The notes: generated from the sequence alone by a model not told the origin. A stretch of 12,848 nucleotides of DNA from BMS3Bbin11 sp034659075 (GCA_034659075.1 JAYEGM010000115.1:1-12848); one strand, 5' to 3'; positions 1 to 7,314 are shown, counted from the first letter of the stretch. Numbers and translations are program-made.

Positions 1-2
1 AA

Positions 3-836
3 TTAAGCTTACGTGCGCAGCTGCCGGAAAACTGTATAGAAATTACTCAGCCGAATAGCCAGTTAGTCAATAGTGCTTATCTACAGCGCTGGATAGTAGC
101 TTGTGAAGGGGGGCTTTTAGAAAAAACACTTTCAATCAGCGGTTTAAAAACGACCAATACCGATGTCCTGCTGCGGCTGGAATTTATTGATGGCAGCTCA
201 CAGTCTGTACTGCTTACGCCGACAAAAGAGTCATTTAAGATTCCAGCCAGGCCAGGCTCGATGCAAATTATTGCGACCTATACCTGGTTAGGTATTACCC
301 ATATTCTAATGGGTGTGGATCATTTGTTATTTGTCTTTGCCCTGCTGCTTATCGTTAACGGCAAGCGACGCCTGTTATGGACTATCACGGCCTTTACACT
401 TGCTCATAGCCTTACCCTGGCCGGTGCCACGCTGGGTTTTGTAAATGTTCCCCAGGCACCGGTAGAAGCCGTCATTGCTTTAAGCATTCTGTTCCTGGCT
501 GTCGAAATAGTCCATGGTAAACAGGGAAGAAAAGGCGCTGCTGCACGCTGGCCGTGGATGGTCGCATTTGTATTCGGCCTGCTGCACGGTTTCGGTTTTG
601 CCGGTGCGCTGGCTGAAGTGGGTTTACCGCAGCAGGCCATTCCGCTGGCCCTGGTTTTTTTCAATGTAGGTGTAGAACTGGGACAGTTAATATTTGTTGC
701 TACGGTTCTATCTCTCGGTTATTTGCTGCATAAGTTAAAACTACCGAAGTTGCTGGACTGGTCTGAAACAGCAGCGATTTATTCTATCGGCGGCCTTTCT
801 TCATTCTGGTTATTTGAGCGGATTAGTGCGTTTTAA
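3..836 (+). CDS. HupE/UreJ-family membrane protein, 5' truncated by window edge
   Basis: The reading frame is open from base 3, so the gene starts before the window and the ATG at 261 is an internal Met (visible residue 87). The visible 277 residues split in two. Residues 1-86 are non-hydrophobic, with Cys11 and Cys34, and look like an extracytoplasmic beta-rich domain. Residues 87-277 form a polytopic membrane domain with family-type motifs: GITHILMGVDH, LAHSLTLA, GLLHGFGFAG and FFNVGVELGQ. HupE/UreJ proteins are linked to nickel or cobalt uptake, and the conserved His and Asp within the membrane helices fit metal handling. No hydrogenase or urease gene is visible, so substrate and role here are open. 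The 3' end overlaps rnd on the opposite strand by 27 bases. I am confident of the family, but not of the transported ion. Confidence 0.8.
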   Translation, partial: LSLRAQLPENCIEITQPNSQLVNSAYLQRWIVACEGGLLEKTLSISGLKTTNTDVLLRLEFIDGSSQSVLLTPTKESFKIPARPGSMQIIATYTWLGITHILMGVDHLLFVFALLLIVNGKRRLLWTITAFTLAHSLTLAGATLGFVNVPQAPVEAVIALSILFLAVEIVHGKQGRKGAAARWPWMVAFVFGLLHGFGFAGALAEVGLPQQAIPLALVFFNVGVELGQLIFVATVLSLGYLLHKLKLPKLLDWSETAAIYSIGGLSSFWLFERISAF

Positions 837-1928
837 ATAATCCAGCAATTCCTGCCCGACTGCCTCAGACCGCCAGCCCTTAAAAACAGCCAGCTCCCTG
901 TCCCCATGTATCATTTCCGTGAGATTTTTACGTGTGGCGAGCAAGGAAGCCGGCAAGTCCATTTTTTCCGCCGCTGCATCGAGAATTTTTGCCAGCTCCT
1001 GCTTTAATGACTTCTCCCTGGTATCAGGTCGACCCGGGCCTGCCGGTAGCTCCGACTCATCGTGTTCTGCAGATTGCCTGATTATCGACAGCAGCCGATC
1101 ACCCCGGTGCTTCAGCAGCCCATCAGTCACACCTTCGATTGATGCTAATTCAGCTTTAGTTTCAGGTAGCGTGATAGCGATGTTTACCAGCACCTTGTCA
1201 GCCAGTATCCAGCTTCGTGGTTTATCTCTTGACTGGGCCATGCCTTCACGCCAGCCGGCCAATGCTTTAGCCGCAGCAAGTTGTCTGCCAGCCATCCGTT
1301 TCAAAGCGTTCATACGCTGCCAGGCATTATTTACATTTATAGCAAACACCGTGGTATTCGAGATTCCCTGCATTTCTTCATCAAACCACTGTCGGCGACC
1401 CAGCCGCTCAAGCTCTGCAGCCAGGGAATCATGCATATCAGGCAGATAACGAACATCATCTTCAGCGTAATAAATCTCTTCCGCTGATAATGGACGATTG
1501 CACCAGCGTGCCCGGGTATGTGCTTTAGTGAGCTTCACATCACAAAACTCTTCGACCAAAGCCGCATAGGAAAGCTGGTCACCCTTACCAATAAAGGCAG
1601 CTGCCACCTGTGTATCGAAGATATTGGGCGGTATTTCATCAAATAAAAGATGGAATATTTCCAGGTCCTGGCTGCAGGAATGCATCAGTTTGACGATATC
1701 ATTGCGTAGCAGTACTTCTTTTAGCGGCGCAAGATCCTTAATTTTGACAATATCCACACAGGCAATGCCAGCGCCACCGGATAGCTGGATCAGGCAGGGT
1801 TCCGGGTAATAGGTACGCTCGCGCATAAATTCTGTGTCCACACCTATCCAGCTGCCTTTTTGCAATTCTGTGCAGAATGCCTTTAACTCACCCGCACTCT
1901 CGATATAAAATGTCTCTTTATAATTCAT
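810..1928 (-). CDS. rnd: Ribonuclease D (3'-5' exoribonuclease, tRNA maturation)
   Basis: The 372-residue protein has the length and layout of RNase D, which trims the 3' ends of tRNA precursors and other small RNAs in the cytoplasm. The DEDD exonuclease residues are all visible: Asp31 and Glu33 in the DTEF motif (Exo I), Asp88 in HSCSQDLE (Exo II), and Tyr154 with Asp158 in YAEDDV (Exo III, the DEDDy type). An HRDC domain follows at about residues 205-290, including ALAGWRE and DKPRSWIL. The ATG at 1928 has a good Shine-Dalgarno, AGGA five bases upstream. That site lies inside a perfect 14-base palindrome. The gene is divergent from the membrane-protein gene at 2019 and converges with the HupE-like gene, overlapping it by 27 bases. 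Confidence 0.95.
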   Translation of the reverse strand: MNYKETFYIESAGELKAFCTELQKGSWIGVDTEFMRERTYYPEPCLIQLSGGAGIACVDIVKIKDLAPLKEVLLRNDIVKLMHSCSQDLEIFHLLFDEIPPNIFDTQVAAAFIGKGDQLSYAALVEEFCDVKLTKAHTRARWCNRPLSAEEIYYAEDDVRYLPDMHDSLAAELERLGRRQWFDEEMQGISNTTVFAINVNNAWQRMNALKRMAGRQLAAAKALAGWREGMAQSRDKPRSWILADKVLVNIAITLPETKAELASIEGVTDGLLKHRGDRLLSIIRQSAEHDESELPAGPGRPDTREKSLKQELAKILDAAAEKMDLPASLLATRKNLTEMIHGDRELAVFKGWRSEAVGQELLDYLKRTNPLK

Positions 1929-1932
1929 AGTG

Positions 1933-1946
1933 TTCCTGATCAGGAA
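1933..1946. promoter_or_regulatory. 14-bp perfect palindrome over the rnd ribosome-binding site
   Basis: TTCCTGATCAGGAA is its own reverse complement and has a GATC (Dam-type) site at its centre. It lies in the 90-base divergent region between rnd and the gene at 2019 and includes the rnd AGGA Shine-Dalgarno. With no loop bases it would not fold well as a short RNA hairpin, so a protein operator is a better guess than a riboregulator. I do not recognise it as a known operator, and chance is possible. Confidence 0.3.
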
Positions 1947-1977
1947 TAAGTCAATTCAGAAAAGGGCTTATTCTCTC

Positions 1978-2022
1978 ATGACCACCATGCTCAACCCAAC
2001 AGACAATACACTGGCCCTGTGA
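1978..2022 (+). CDS. Possible 14-codon leader minicistron
   Basis: ATG at 1978 opens a 14-codon frame ending in TGA at 2020-2022; a second in-frame ATG lies at 1987. AAGGG at 1962-1966 is a Shine-Dalgarno candidate, 11 bases ahead of the first ATG, which is a little long. The stop codon overlaps the GTG start of the next gene in a GTGA arrangement, typical of translational coupling. The GTG itself has no visible ribosome-binding site. The frame is too short to judge by coding bias and may be chance. Confidence 0.25.
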   Translation: MTTMLNPTDNTLAL

Positions 2023-2555
2023 ATTCACTACTTCTTATTTTCTTTGACCTGATACGGTTGCGGCGTGGCCCGCAGGACCTGCCCGCTTCACAAAACCTGC
2101 TGATCATTAGTGGATTATTACTCATCGTCACAGCCATACTCGGTGACCAGATGAACGATGACTTCGGCGGCAGGCTGATTTTCGCCCTGGCCCAGGTTGC
2201 CATTCTGACAGCAACCGTATGGGGTGTACTGGCATTAAACCAGAAACAGGAACGGGCGCTACAGACATTGACTGCTATCTACGGTACCAGTGTTTTGATA
2301 CAACTGGTTGTCTGGCCTTTTCGCAGCTGGCTGCTGTCGATGCCCGAAGAAGCTCAGAAACAGGCCACTCTTCCGCTATTTGCTGTCATCGTTCTCGCTA
2401 TCTGGTCATTTATAGTAATGGTCCACATCTACCGCAATTCACTGGACTGCAGTCGGGGCAAAGCCATACTGATGACTGTTATCACGCAGATGATTGTCGG
2501 CCTCAGCATAATGATGCTGTTTGCCAGTGAACTGCAGATGGAAATAGCAAAGTAA
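2019..2555 (+). CDS. Small polytopic inner-membrane protein, unknown function (Yip1-like at best)
   Basis: The 178-residue protein has about four or five hydrophobic segments (roughly 27-43, 52-73, 88-108, 117-137 and 150-170) after a short N-terminal stretch carrying the motif RRGPQDLP at residues 15-22. That opening resembles a group of small uncharacterised proteobacterial membrane proteins, loosely of Yip1 type, but this is recall and not proof. GTG at 2019 is the only usable start: the frame upstream has no ATG, GTG or TTG back to the TAA at 1947. The GTG lacks a Shine-Dalgarno and overlaps the stop of a 14-codon frame, so coupled translation is possible. The stop is five bases before the mpl ATG, implying co-transcription with mpl. 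Function is unknown; the mpl linkage hints at the cell envelope. Confidence 0.75.
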   Translation: MNSLLLIFFDLIRLRRGPQDLPASQNLLIISGLLLIVTAILGDQMNDDFGGRLIFALAQVAILTATVWGVLALNQKQERALQTLTAIYGTSVLIQLVVWPFRSWLLSMPEEAQKQATLPLFAVIVLAIWSFIVMVHIYRNSLDCSRGKAILMTVITQMIVGLSIMMLFASELQMEIAK

Positions 2556-2560
2556 ACACC

Positions 2561-3931
2561 ATGCATATACATATTCTCGGTATCTGCGGCACGTTCATGG
2601 GTGGCATTGCGGTCCTGGCAAGAGATATGGGTGTTACCGTCACCGGTTCAGACAGCAATATCTACCCGCCGATGAGTACACAGCTGGAACAGCTGGGCAT
2701 CAAAATCAGCCAATATGATGCAAAAAACCTCGATACAGAGCCTGACATCGTCGTTATCGGTAATGCCCTGTCCCGCGGCAACCCGGAAGTTGAGACAGTA
2801 CTTGAACGGGATATGAACTATATCTCCGGCCCACAGTGGCTGGCTGAACATTTCTTACGCGGCCGTCATGTGCTGGCGGTTGCCGGCACCCATGGCAAGA
2901 CTACGACCAGCAGCATGCTGGCCTGGATACTTGAAGATGCAGGCAAGCAACCGGGCTTTCTGATTGGTGGAATACCGCAGAATTTTGGCATCTCTGCACG
3001 TGCAGGAGGCGGAAAATACTTTGTTATCGAAGCGGACGAATACGACACCGCCTTCTTCGACAAACGCTCAAAATTTATCCACTACCACCCGAAAACCCTG
3101 GTTCTGAACAACCTTGAATTTGATCATGCGGACATTTTTGCCGATCTCGAGGCGATCAAGCAGCAGTTTCACTTCCTGATACGCACGATACCCGGCTCCG
3201 GGCAGCTGGTCATCAATGCCGATGATTCATCTCTGCCCGATGTCATCAATAAAGGCTGCTGGTCGGAGAAAACATATTTCAGCCTGTCGGACTCAGCTGA
3301 TTGTGACTGGCAGATCGCTAATTCAGCTGAAGACTTTACAAGCTTTGATGTTTTGCACAAAAACATCCCGCAGGGCACGCTGAGCTGGCCTCTGATAGGA
3401 GCACATAACGCGGCCAACGGCCTGTCTGCTATTGCTGCCGCCGCACATGCAGGCATAGCACCCGGCAAGGCGATTGATGCTTTAAATGCATTTAAGAATG
3501 TTAAGCGACGAATGGAAATCCGGGGTACTGTCAATAATGTCACGGTATATGATGACTTTGCCCACCACCCGACGGCTATCGCCACCACCCTGCAGGGCCT
3601 GCGCAAGCATTGTGCAGATAAAAGAATTCTCGCTATTCTCGAACCACGTTCCAATACGATGAGAATGGGCGTACACAAAGACACACTGATTAACTCATTA
3701 CAACAGGCAGACAGCATTTTCATCTATCAGCCTGAAGATGTGGAATGGGACCTGGCCGGGCAAAATAACAGCCACTCAACGGAACTTGCCATTCATACCG
3801 ATATTGATATGCTAGTCGATGAAGTGATTGCCATGAGTAAACCCGGAGACAATATTCTGGTCATGAGCAATGGCGGCTTTGCTGGTATACATGAAAAATT
3901 GTTACAGGCATTACAGCACAAACAGACATAA
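2561..3931 (+). CDS. mpl: UDP-N-acetylmuramate:L-Ala-gamma-D-Glu-meso-DAP ligase (murein tripeptide recycling)
   Basis: Mpl joins the recycled tripeptide L-Ala-gamma-D-Glu-meso-diaminopimelate to UDP-MurNAc using ATP in the cytoplasm, returning degraded peptidoglycan to synthesis. The 456-residue length matches the family. The start HIHILGICGTFMGG is the typical Mpl opening (UDP-sugar-binding domain, about 1-100). The central ATPase has the P-loop GTHGKTTT at 109-116, EADEYD at 157-162 and NNLEFDHADIF at 183-193. The C-terminal ligase domain has YDDFAHHP at 330-337 and EPRSNTMR at 361-368, the latter separating Mpl from MurC. The ATG is five bases after the preceding stop and has only a weak Shine-Dalgarno, so translation may depend on the upstream gene. 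Having this gene implies DAP-type peptidoglycan and active murein recycling, which fits the lytic transglycosylase two genes downstream. Confidence 0.96.
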   Translation: MHIHILGICGTFMGGIAVLARDMGVTVTGSDSNIYPPMSTQLEQLGIKISQYDAKNLDTEPDIVVIGNALSRGNPEVETVLERDMNYISGPQWLAEHFLRGRHVLAVAGTHGKTTTSSMLAWILEDAGKQPGFLIGGIPQNFGISARAGGGKYFVIEADEYDTAFFDKRSKFIHYHPKTLVLNNLEFDHADIFADLEAIKQQFHFLIRTIPGSGQLVINADDSSLPDVINKGCWSEKTYFSLSDSADCDWQIANSAEDFTSFDVLHKNIPQGTLSWPLIGAHNAANGLSAIAAAAHAGIAPGKAIDALNAFKNVKRRMEIRGTVNNVTVYDDFAHHPTAIATTLQGLRKHCADKRILAILEPRSNTMRMGVHKDTLINSLQQADSIFIYQPEDVEWDLAGQNNSHSTELAIHTDIDMLVDEVIAMSKPGDNILVMSNGGFAGIHEKLLQALQHKQT

Positions 3932-3968
3932 TTGAATATCGTATATAACTAACCCCAAAAATATTGGA

Positions 3969-4625
3969 ATGAAAATGAAAAAAATCCTGTTTCTTCTTTT
4001 TACTATCGCCCTCTATCCAGGCCTTTTAATGGCCGAAGAATATTCTGAAGGGGTTGAATATACAAGATACAGCAAACCTTTCCCGGTTAGCACCGGTGAC
4101 AAAATTGAAGTAAGAGAAGTCTTCTGGTACGGCTGTCCGCATTGTTTTAACCTGGAAGCACCATTAAATAAATGGCGTAAGGAAAGCATGCCAGCTAATG
4201 CTGAGTTCGTTCGTATGCCCGCAATTTTTCGCGAAAACTGGATTCCTCATGCTCGCGCATACTATGCCTTTGATGCGCTTGACCAGTCAGAAAAACTGCA
4301 CCATGCAATAATGAGCGTAATGCATGTCAAGAAAAAACGCCTTATGACAAAAGATCAGATCGCAGACTTTATCGCCACTCAGGGTGTTGACAGAAAGGAA
4401 TTTCTCGATGCTTATAATTCCTTCAGTGTTGATTCTCTTAGTCGCCAGGCTGGCATCATGACTAAACGCTACGGAATAACGGGTGTCCCCTCAATCATCG
4501 TTGATGGACGTTACCTTGTTAGCACAAAAACCCCGGGTGGTGTAAAAGAGCAATTTAAAGTCGTTAATTATCTTGTACAAAAGGCCGCTGAAGCCCGGAA
4601 AAATGAAGAGGTCAAGACAAAATAA
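3969..4625 (+). CDS. dsbA: DsbA-type periplasmic thiol:disulfide oxidoreductase
   Basis: The 218-residue protein has a signal peptide (KMKK, then a hydrophobic core to about Ala22), so the mature enzyme is periplasmic. The thioredoxin-fold active site FWYGCPHC has Cys56 and Cys59, the CPHC pair of oxidising DsbA proteins. The helical insertion follows at about residues 65-160. The cis-proline loop GVPS (Val173-Pro174) comes just after the helical domain. DsbA donates disulfides to newly exported proteins and is reoxidised by DsbB, which is not in the window. The ATG at 3969 sits directly against the GGA at 3966-3968. The ATG at 3975 (Met3) has that GGA at a normal six-base spacing and is probably the real start, giving 216 residues. 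The gene follows mpl by 37 bases on the same strand. Confidence 0.93.
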   Translation: MKMKKILFLLFTIALYPGLLMAEEYSEGVEYTRYSKPFPVSTGDKIEVREVFWYGCPHCFNLEAPLNKWRKESMPANAEFVRMPAIFRENWIPHARAYYAFDALDQSEKLHHAIMSVMHVKKKRLMTKDQIADFIATQGVDRKEFLDAYNSFSVDSLSRQAGIMTKRYGITGVPSIIVDGRYLVSTKTPGGVKEQFKVVNYLVQKAAEARKNEEVKTK

Positions 4626-4675
4626 TGGACTTACCTGACTAAAGAACCTCTGATCAATTCATCAGTTCGCATTTT

Positions 4676-6148
4676 ATGATTAAAATTAACTGCATTAAAT
4701 ATATAGCAAAAATCACCACTCTCTTTCTTCTAGCATCATTCCAGGCCGGGTTTTCTGCTCAGCCCTCAGCTGATGAAACCGCCATGATGGGAAAAGAAAG
4801 TGAGCTGATACTGCAAAAGCGCACTGTCGACCCGATAAGAGCTGGCAAACGTGCCATAAGAGTTCTGGTGAATTACAATGCCACCAATTACTTTCTGATT
4901 GGAGGCAAGCAGGCTGGACTCGAATATGAAATGATGAGGTCTTTTGAGACTTATCTCAATAAAGGCCTTAAAGCAGAAAAAAAATATCACCTTTTCTTCA
5001 TTGCCCAGCCCTTTGATCAGCTTATTCCTGCTTTACTGAGTGGTAAAGGTGACATCATCGCAGCGGGCATGACTATCACCGACGTACGCAGTAAAAAAGT
5101 CGAATTTACTACGCCTTACCGGGCAAACATCGCAGAATTGCTGGTTCGTCACAAAGATGCGGAGAAACCACTTACCGCTGCCCAACTCGCAGGAAAGACC
5201 GTGTACGTAGTTAAAGGCAGCAGCTATTACACTCATCTAAAACATCTAAGCGATGAGCTGCAACAAGAGAATAAACCGGCCATTAATATCATAGAAGCGG
5301 ATGAAAATCTTGCCAGCGAAGATTTATTACAAATGGTGAATGCCGGGATCTATCAATACACGATAGTTGACAGTCACATCGCTGAACTCTGGTCACACAC
5401 ACTTAAAAACATCGTCCCCGAAACCAGTGCCGCAATTAGCGCCGGTAGTCAAATCGCCTGGGCAGTCAGGAAGGACAATGATGATTTAGCCTATAAATTA
5501 AATCTATTTCTCAGAGGCTATAAACAAGGCACAAAACACGGCAATATTTTGTTCAACCGCTATTACAAAAATACAAAATGGATCGATAACCCGGTCAAAG
5601 ATGGCGCAATAAAACGACTCCATGAATATCAGAAGTCATTCATGAAATATGGCAAACAATACAATATTGACTGGGTCATGCTGGCGGCGCTGGGTTACCA
5701 GGAATCAAAGCTGAACCAGAAAATGAAAAGTAATCATGGTGCCGTAGGTGTCATGCAGATAAAGCCCTCGACCGCAGCAGACAAAAATATAAAAATTACA
5801 GGTGTCGGCAAATCCTATGATAAGAATATTCACGCAGCAACCAGGTACCTGGCATTTCTGCGATCAAGGTATTTCTCTGACCCCGGAATAGCACCGGTTG
5901 AGCAACTGGCCTTTACACTGGCCGCCTACAATGCAGGCCCGGCAAAAATAACTAAGATGCGGAATAAGGCTAAAAAACTGGGAAAGAACCCGAACAAGTG
6001 GTTTTCTAATGTGGAAGATGTAACACGGCGTTACACCAGTAGCGAACCCGTAAACTACGTTGCCAATATCATGAAGTACTACCTCGCCTTCAAGTCAGTT
6101 ATCGAAGCAGAAGGTGCAAGAATGAAGGCAGCGGGAAAAGTAAAATAA
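4676..6148 (+). CDS. mltF: MltF-like lytic murein transglycosylase (SBP_bac_3 + SLT domains)
   Basis: The 490-residue protein has a hydrophobic N-terminus (about 8-28) with likely cleavage after FSA (Ala28) and no lipobox Cys. A solute-binding-protein family 3 domain spans about 58-298 (RVLVNYN opening, GKGDIIAAGMTIT, then WAVRKDNDDLAYKLN). An SLT domain spans about 320-470, with catalytic Glu343 in YQESKLNQ, GAVGVMQIKPSTA at 355-367 and AAYNAGP at 416-422. This is the MltF architecture: the enzyme cleaves MurNAc-GlcNAc bonds in the sacculus to 1,6-anhydro products, and the binding domain regulates it in characterised homologues. The C-terminus is Lys-rich. ATG at 4676 has no clear Shine-Dalgarno, and a small stem-loop lies just before it. 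No other start fits, because the next Met follows the signal peptide. The symbol rests on architecture; an MltF-like paralogue is possible. Confidence 0.85.
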   Translation: MIKINCIKYIAKITTLFLLASFQAGFSAQPSADETAMMGKESELILQKRTVDPIRAGKRAIRVLVNYNATNYFLIGGKQAGLEYEMMRSFETYLNKGLKAEKKYHLFFIAQPFDQLIPALLSGKGDIIAAGMTITDVRSKKVEFTTPYRANIAELLVRHKDAEKPLTAAQLAGKTVYVVKGSSYYTHLKHLSDELQQENKPAINIIEADENLASEDLLQMVNAGIYQYTIVDSHIAELWSHTLKNIVPETSAAISAGSQIAWAVRKDNDDLAYKLNLFLRGYKQGTKHGNILFNRYYKNTKWIDNPVKDGAIKRLHEYQKSFMKYGKQYNIDWVMLAALGYQESKLNQKMKSNHGAVGVMQIKPSTAADKNIKITGVGKSYDKNIHAATRYLAFLRSRYFSDPGIAPVEQLAFTLAAYNAGPAKITKMRNKAKKLGKNPNKWFSNVEDVTRRYTSSEPVNYVANIMKYYLAFKSVIEAEGARMKAAGKVK

Positions 6149-6250
6149 AGTTTCAAGTTTCAAGTGTGAAGTTTCAAGAAATCTGACTTCGGTTTTCTTT
6201 TTGTTTTTCTTATTAACCTTGACACTTGAAACTTCTGACCTGAAACTTTT
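6148..6250. repeat. Intergenic TTTCAAG repeat array with inverted copies between convergent genes
   Basis: AAGTTTCAAG occurs at 6148-6157, 6155-6164 (overlapping by a seven-base period) and 6169-6178. The reverse complement CTTGAAACTT is at 6225-6234, and a degenerate copy, CTGAAACTT, follows near 6241. The best pairing is a perfect 13-bp inverted repeat, AAGTTTCAAGTGT (6155-6167) with ACACTTGAAACTT (6222-6234), around a 54-base T-rich loop. It fills the space between two convergent genes, so it could also end transcription, although the long loop is not that of a classic intrinsic terminator. The element looks like a dispersed intergenic repeat; copy number elsewhere cannot be seen from this window. 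Confidence 0.7.
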
Positions 6251-6252
6251 AT

Positions 6253-6819
6253 TTATTCCTTATTAAGAAGAATAAACTTTGAACCTTCCAGCGCGACATT
6301 AGCCATCAAGCCCTTGTTACCAAAGGCAAAACCAAGAATGGGATCCTTGGTATTCATTGTATCTACATTCTCTGACTTGCCCCATTCAACGAAGGCGACA
6401 GAACCATCGATGCCTGCACGCCATCCTTCACTGTGACGAAATTTGACCAGCTCTGCCTCATCGAGAAAGATCATGATTAGCGATTTGCTTTGAGCGCCGA
6501 AGGTGAAACCGATTGAAGCCGATGCAGTACTCCAGTACTCGACCGTCATGCCATTTATCCGTAAAGCGCCTTCGCCGTATTCCCCGCCAATTCCTACACC
6601 GGCTCTAAACACACTTGGAAATATCAAAACACCCTTGGCAACACTGAGGTATTGGTCCGCCCCAGGTATCTGGGCACGAAAAATCTTCAGAGTTGCATCA
6701 ACCCTGGCATCAATTTCCTGTGCTGAAGCAGCCATGGCATTGTTAGAAAATAAAAAAGGCACAAGAAACAGTAAAAGTGTGATTCCTGAAATATGTGTAC
6801 GTGCTGCCGACTTTCTCAT
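6253..6819 (-). CDS. Exported SYLF/Ysc84-domain lipid-binding-like protein
   Basis: The 188-residue protein begins with a basic stretch and a hydrophobic core (about 12-25), with likely signal-peptidase cleavage at AMA (residue 30) or ASA (residue 33), so it is periplasmic. The rest matches the Ysc84/SYLF layout: LSVAKGVLIFPSVFRAGVG, GGEYGEGALRING and STASASIGFTFGAQSKS, then a C-terminal half with FLDEAELVKF and ILGFAFGNKGLMANVALEGSK. In eukaryotes the SYLF domain binds phosphoinositides and actin-related partners; bacterial versions are poorly understood and are presumed to be envelope or lipid-associated. The start at 6819 has GGAG eight bases upstream. It is downstream of the gene at 6902 on the same strand with an 82-base gap, so it may be co-transcribed or have its own promoter. 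Confidence 0.85.
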   Translation of the reverse strand: MRKSAARTHISGITLLLFLVPFLFSNNAMAASAQEIDARVDATLKIFRAQIPGADQYLSVAKGVLIFPSVFRAGVGIGGEYGEGALRINGMTVEYWSTASASIGFTFGAQSKSLIMIFLDEAELVKFRHSEGWRAGIDGSVAFVEWGKSENVDTMNTKDPILGFAFGNKGLMANVALEGSKFILLNKE

Positions 6820-6901
6820 ATTAAAAACTCCAGTTAAGTGAGTTGTTTTTAAATATTAAAACTCTCAATAATGCTGTTTATGAACAGAGGGCTACTATAA
6901 G

Positions 6902-7285
6902 CTAAATCTCATCACAAACATGTTTATCACTATAATCCTTCGCTATTTTTTCTGCTGACATATCCGGCATCATCCCCTTCATAGCACCAGATACATTCTC
7001 GGTACACTTACGCATGGTTACCATCGCCGGTGACTTTAACACTTTTTTGCTAAATTCTATGGCTTTCTCCTGCGCCTCATCACGCTTGCCACTTTTACAA
7101 AGTGCTTTCACTTCTGTCTCAAATTTCTTTGACTCGTTCTCCAGCCCTTTAATTTCATTCTGGTCGATGGTCGCCATGCATGCTGCCATTTCCTGAATCT
7201 GCTGCATCATCTCCGGGTTCATACCCTGTTGAGCTACTGCTGCCGCGGGTGAGAGCAGAAAGATTGCCGTGATTAATTTTTTCAT
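6902..7285 (-). CDS. Small exported Met-rich four-cysteine protein, unknown function
   Basis: I do not recognise this 127-residue protein. It has a clear signal peptide with likely cleavage after AVA (residue 18). The mature part is highly charged, probably mostly helical, rich in Met (a GMNPEMM start and AMKGMMPDM near 101-109), and has four spaced Cys residues: 36, 63, 94 and 124. Four periplasmic cysteines suggest two disulfides. The Met and Cys could bind a metal, but no known metal-binding motif is visible. Translation starts at 7285 with an excellent Shine-Dalgarno, AAGGAG, nine bases before the ATG. It lies 29 bases downstream of another exported unknown protein on the same strand, so the two are probably one transcription unit. 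Confidence 0.75.
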   Translation of the reverse strand: MKKLITAIFLLSPAAAVAQQGMNPEMMQQIQEMAACMATIDQNEIKGLENESKKFETEVKALCKSGKRDEAQEKAIEFSKKVLKSPAMVTMRKCTENVSGAMKGMMPDMSAEKIAKDYSDKHVCDEI

Positions 7286-7314
7286 TTTATTATCTCCTTG
7301 TTAAGGGAATATTA

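Noticed and set aside
261..836. ATG at 261 as the true start of the HupE-like gene
   Set aside because: The frame is open from base 3 without a stop and reads as plausible coding sequence, so this is an internal Met of a gene cut by the window edge.
919..1449. 176-residue + strand open frame inside rnd
   Set aside because: It is antisense to RNase D with all its catalytic motifs; the Ser/Cys-rich product looks like a shadow.
1949..1954. TTGACT on the - strand as a -35 for rnd
   Set aside because: The only -10-like bases at proper spacing fall on the rnd start codon, which would require a leaderless mRNA despite a good Shine-Dalgarno.
3944..3949. TATAAC as a -10 box for a dsbA promoter
   Set aside because: No acceptable -35 lies 16-18 bases upstream (the position reads AACAGA), and dsbA may be read from the mpl transcript.
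6874..6887. CTGTTTATGAACAG hairpin as a terminator for the gene at 6902
   Set aside because: The stem is only five base pairs and the T-rich stretch follows at a distance; too weak to call.
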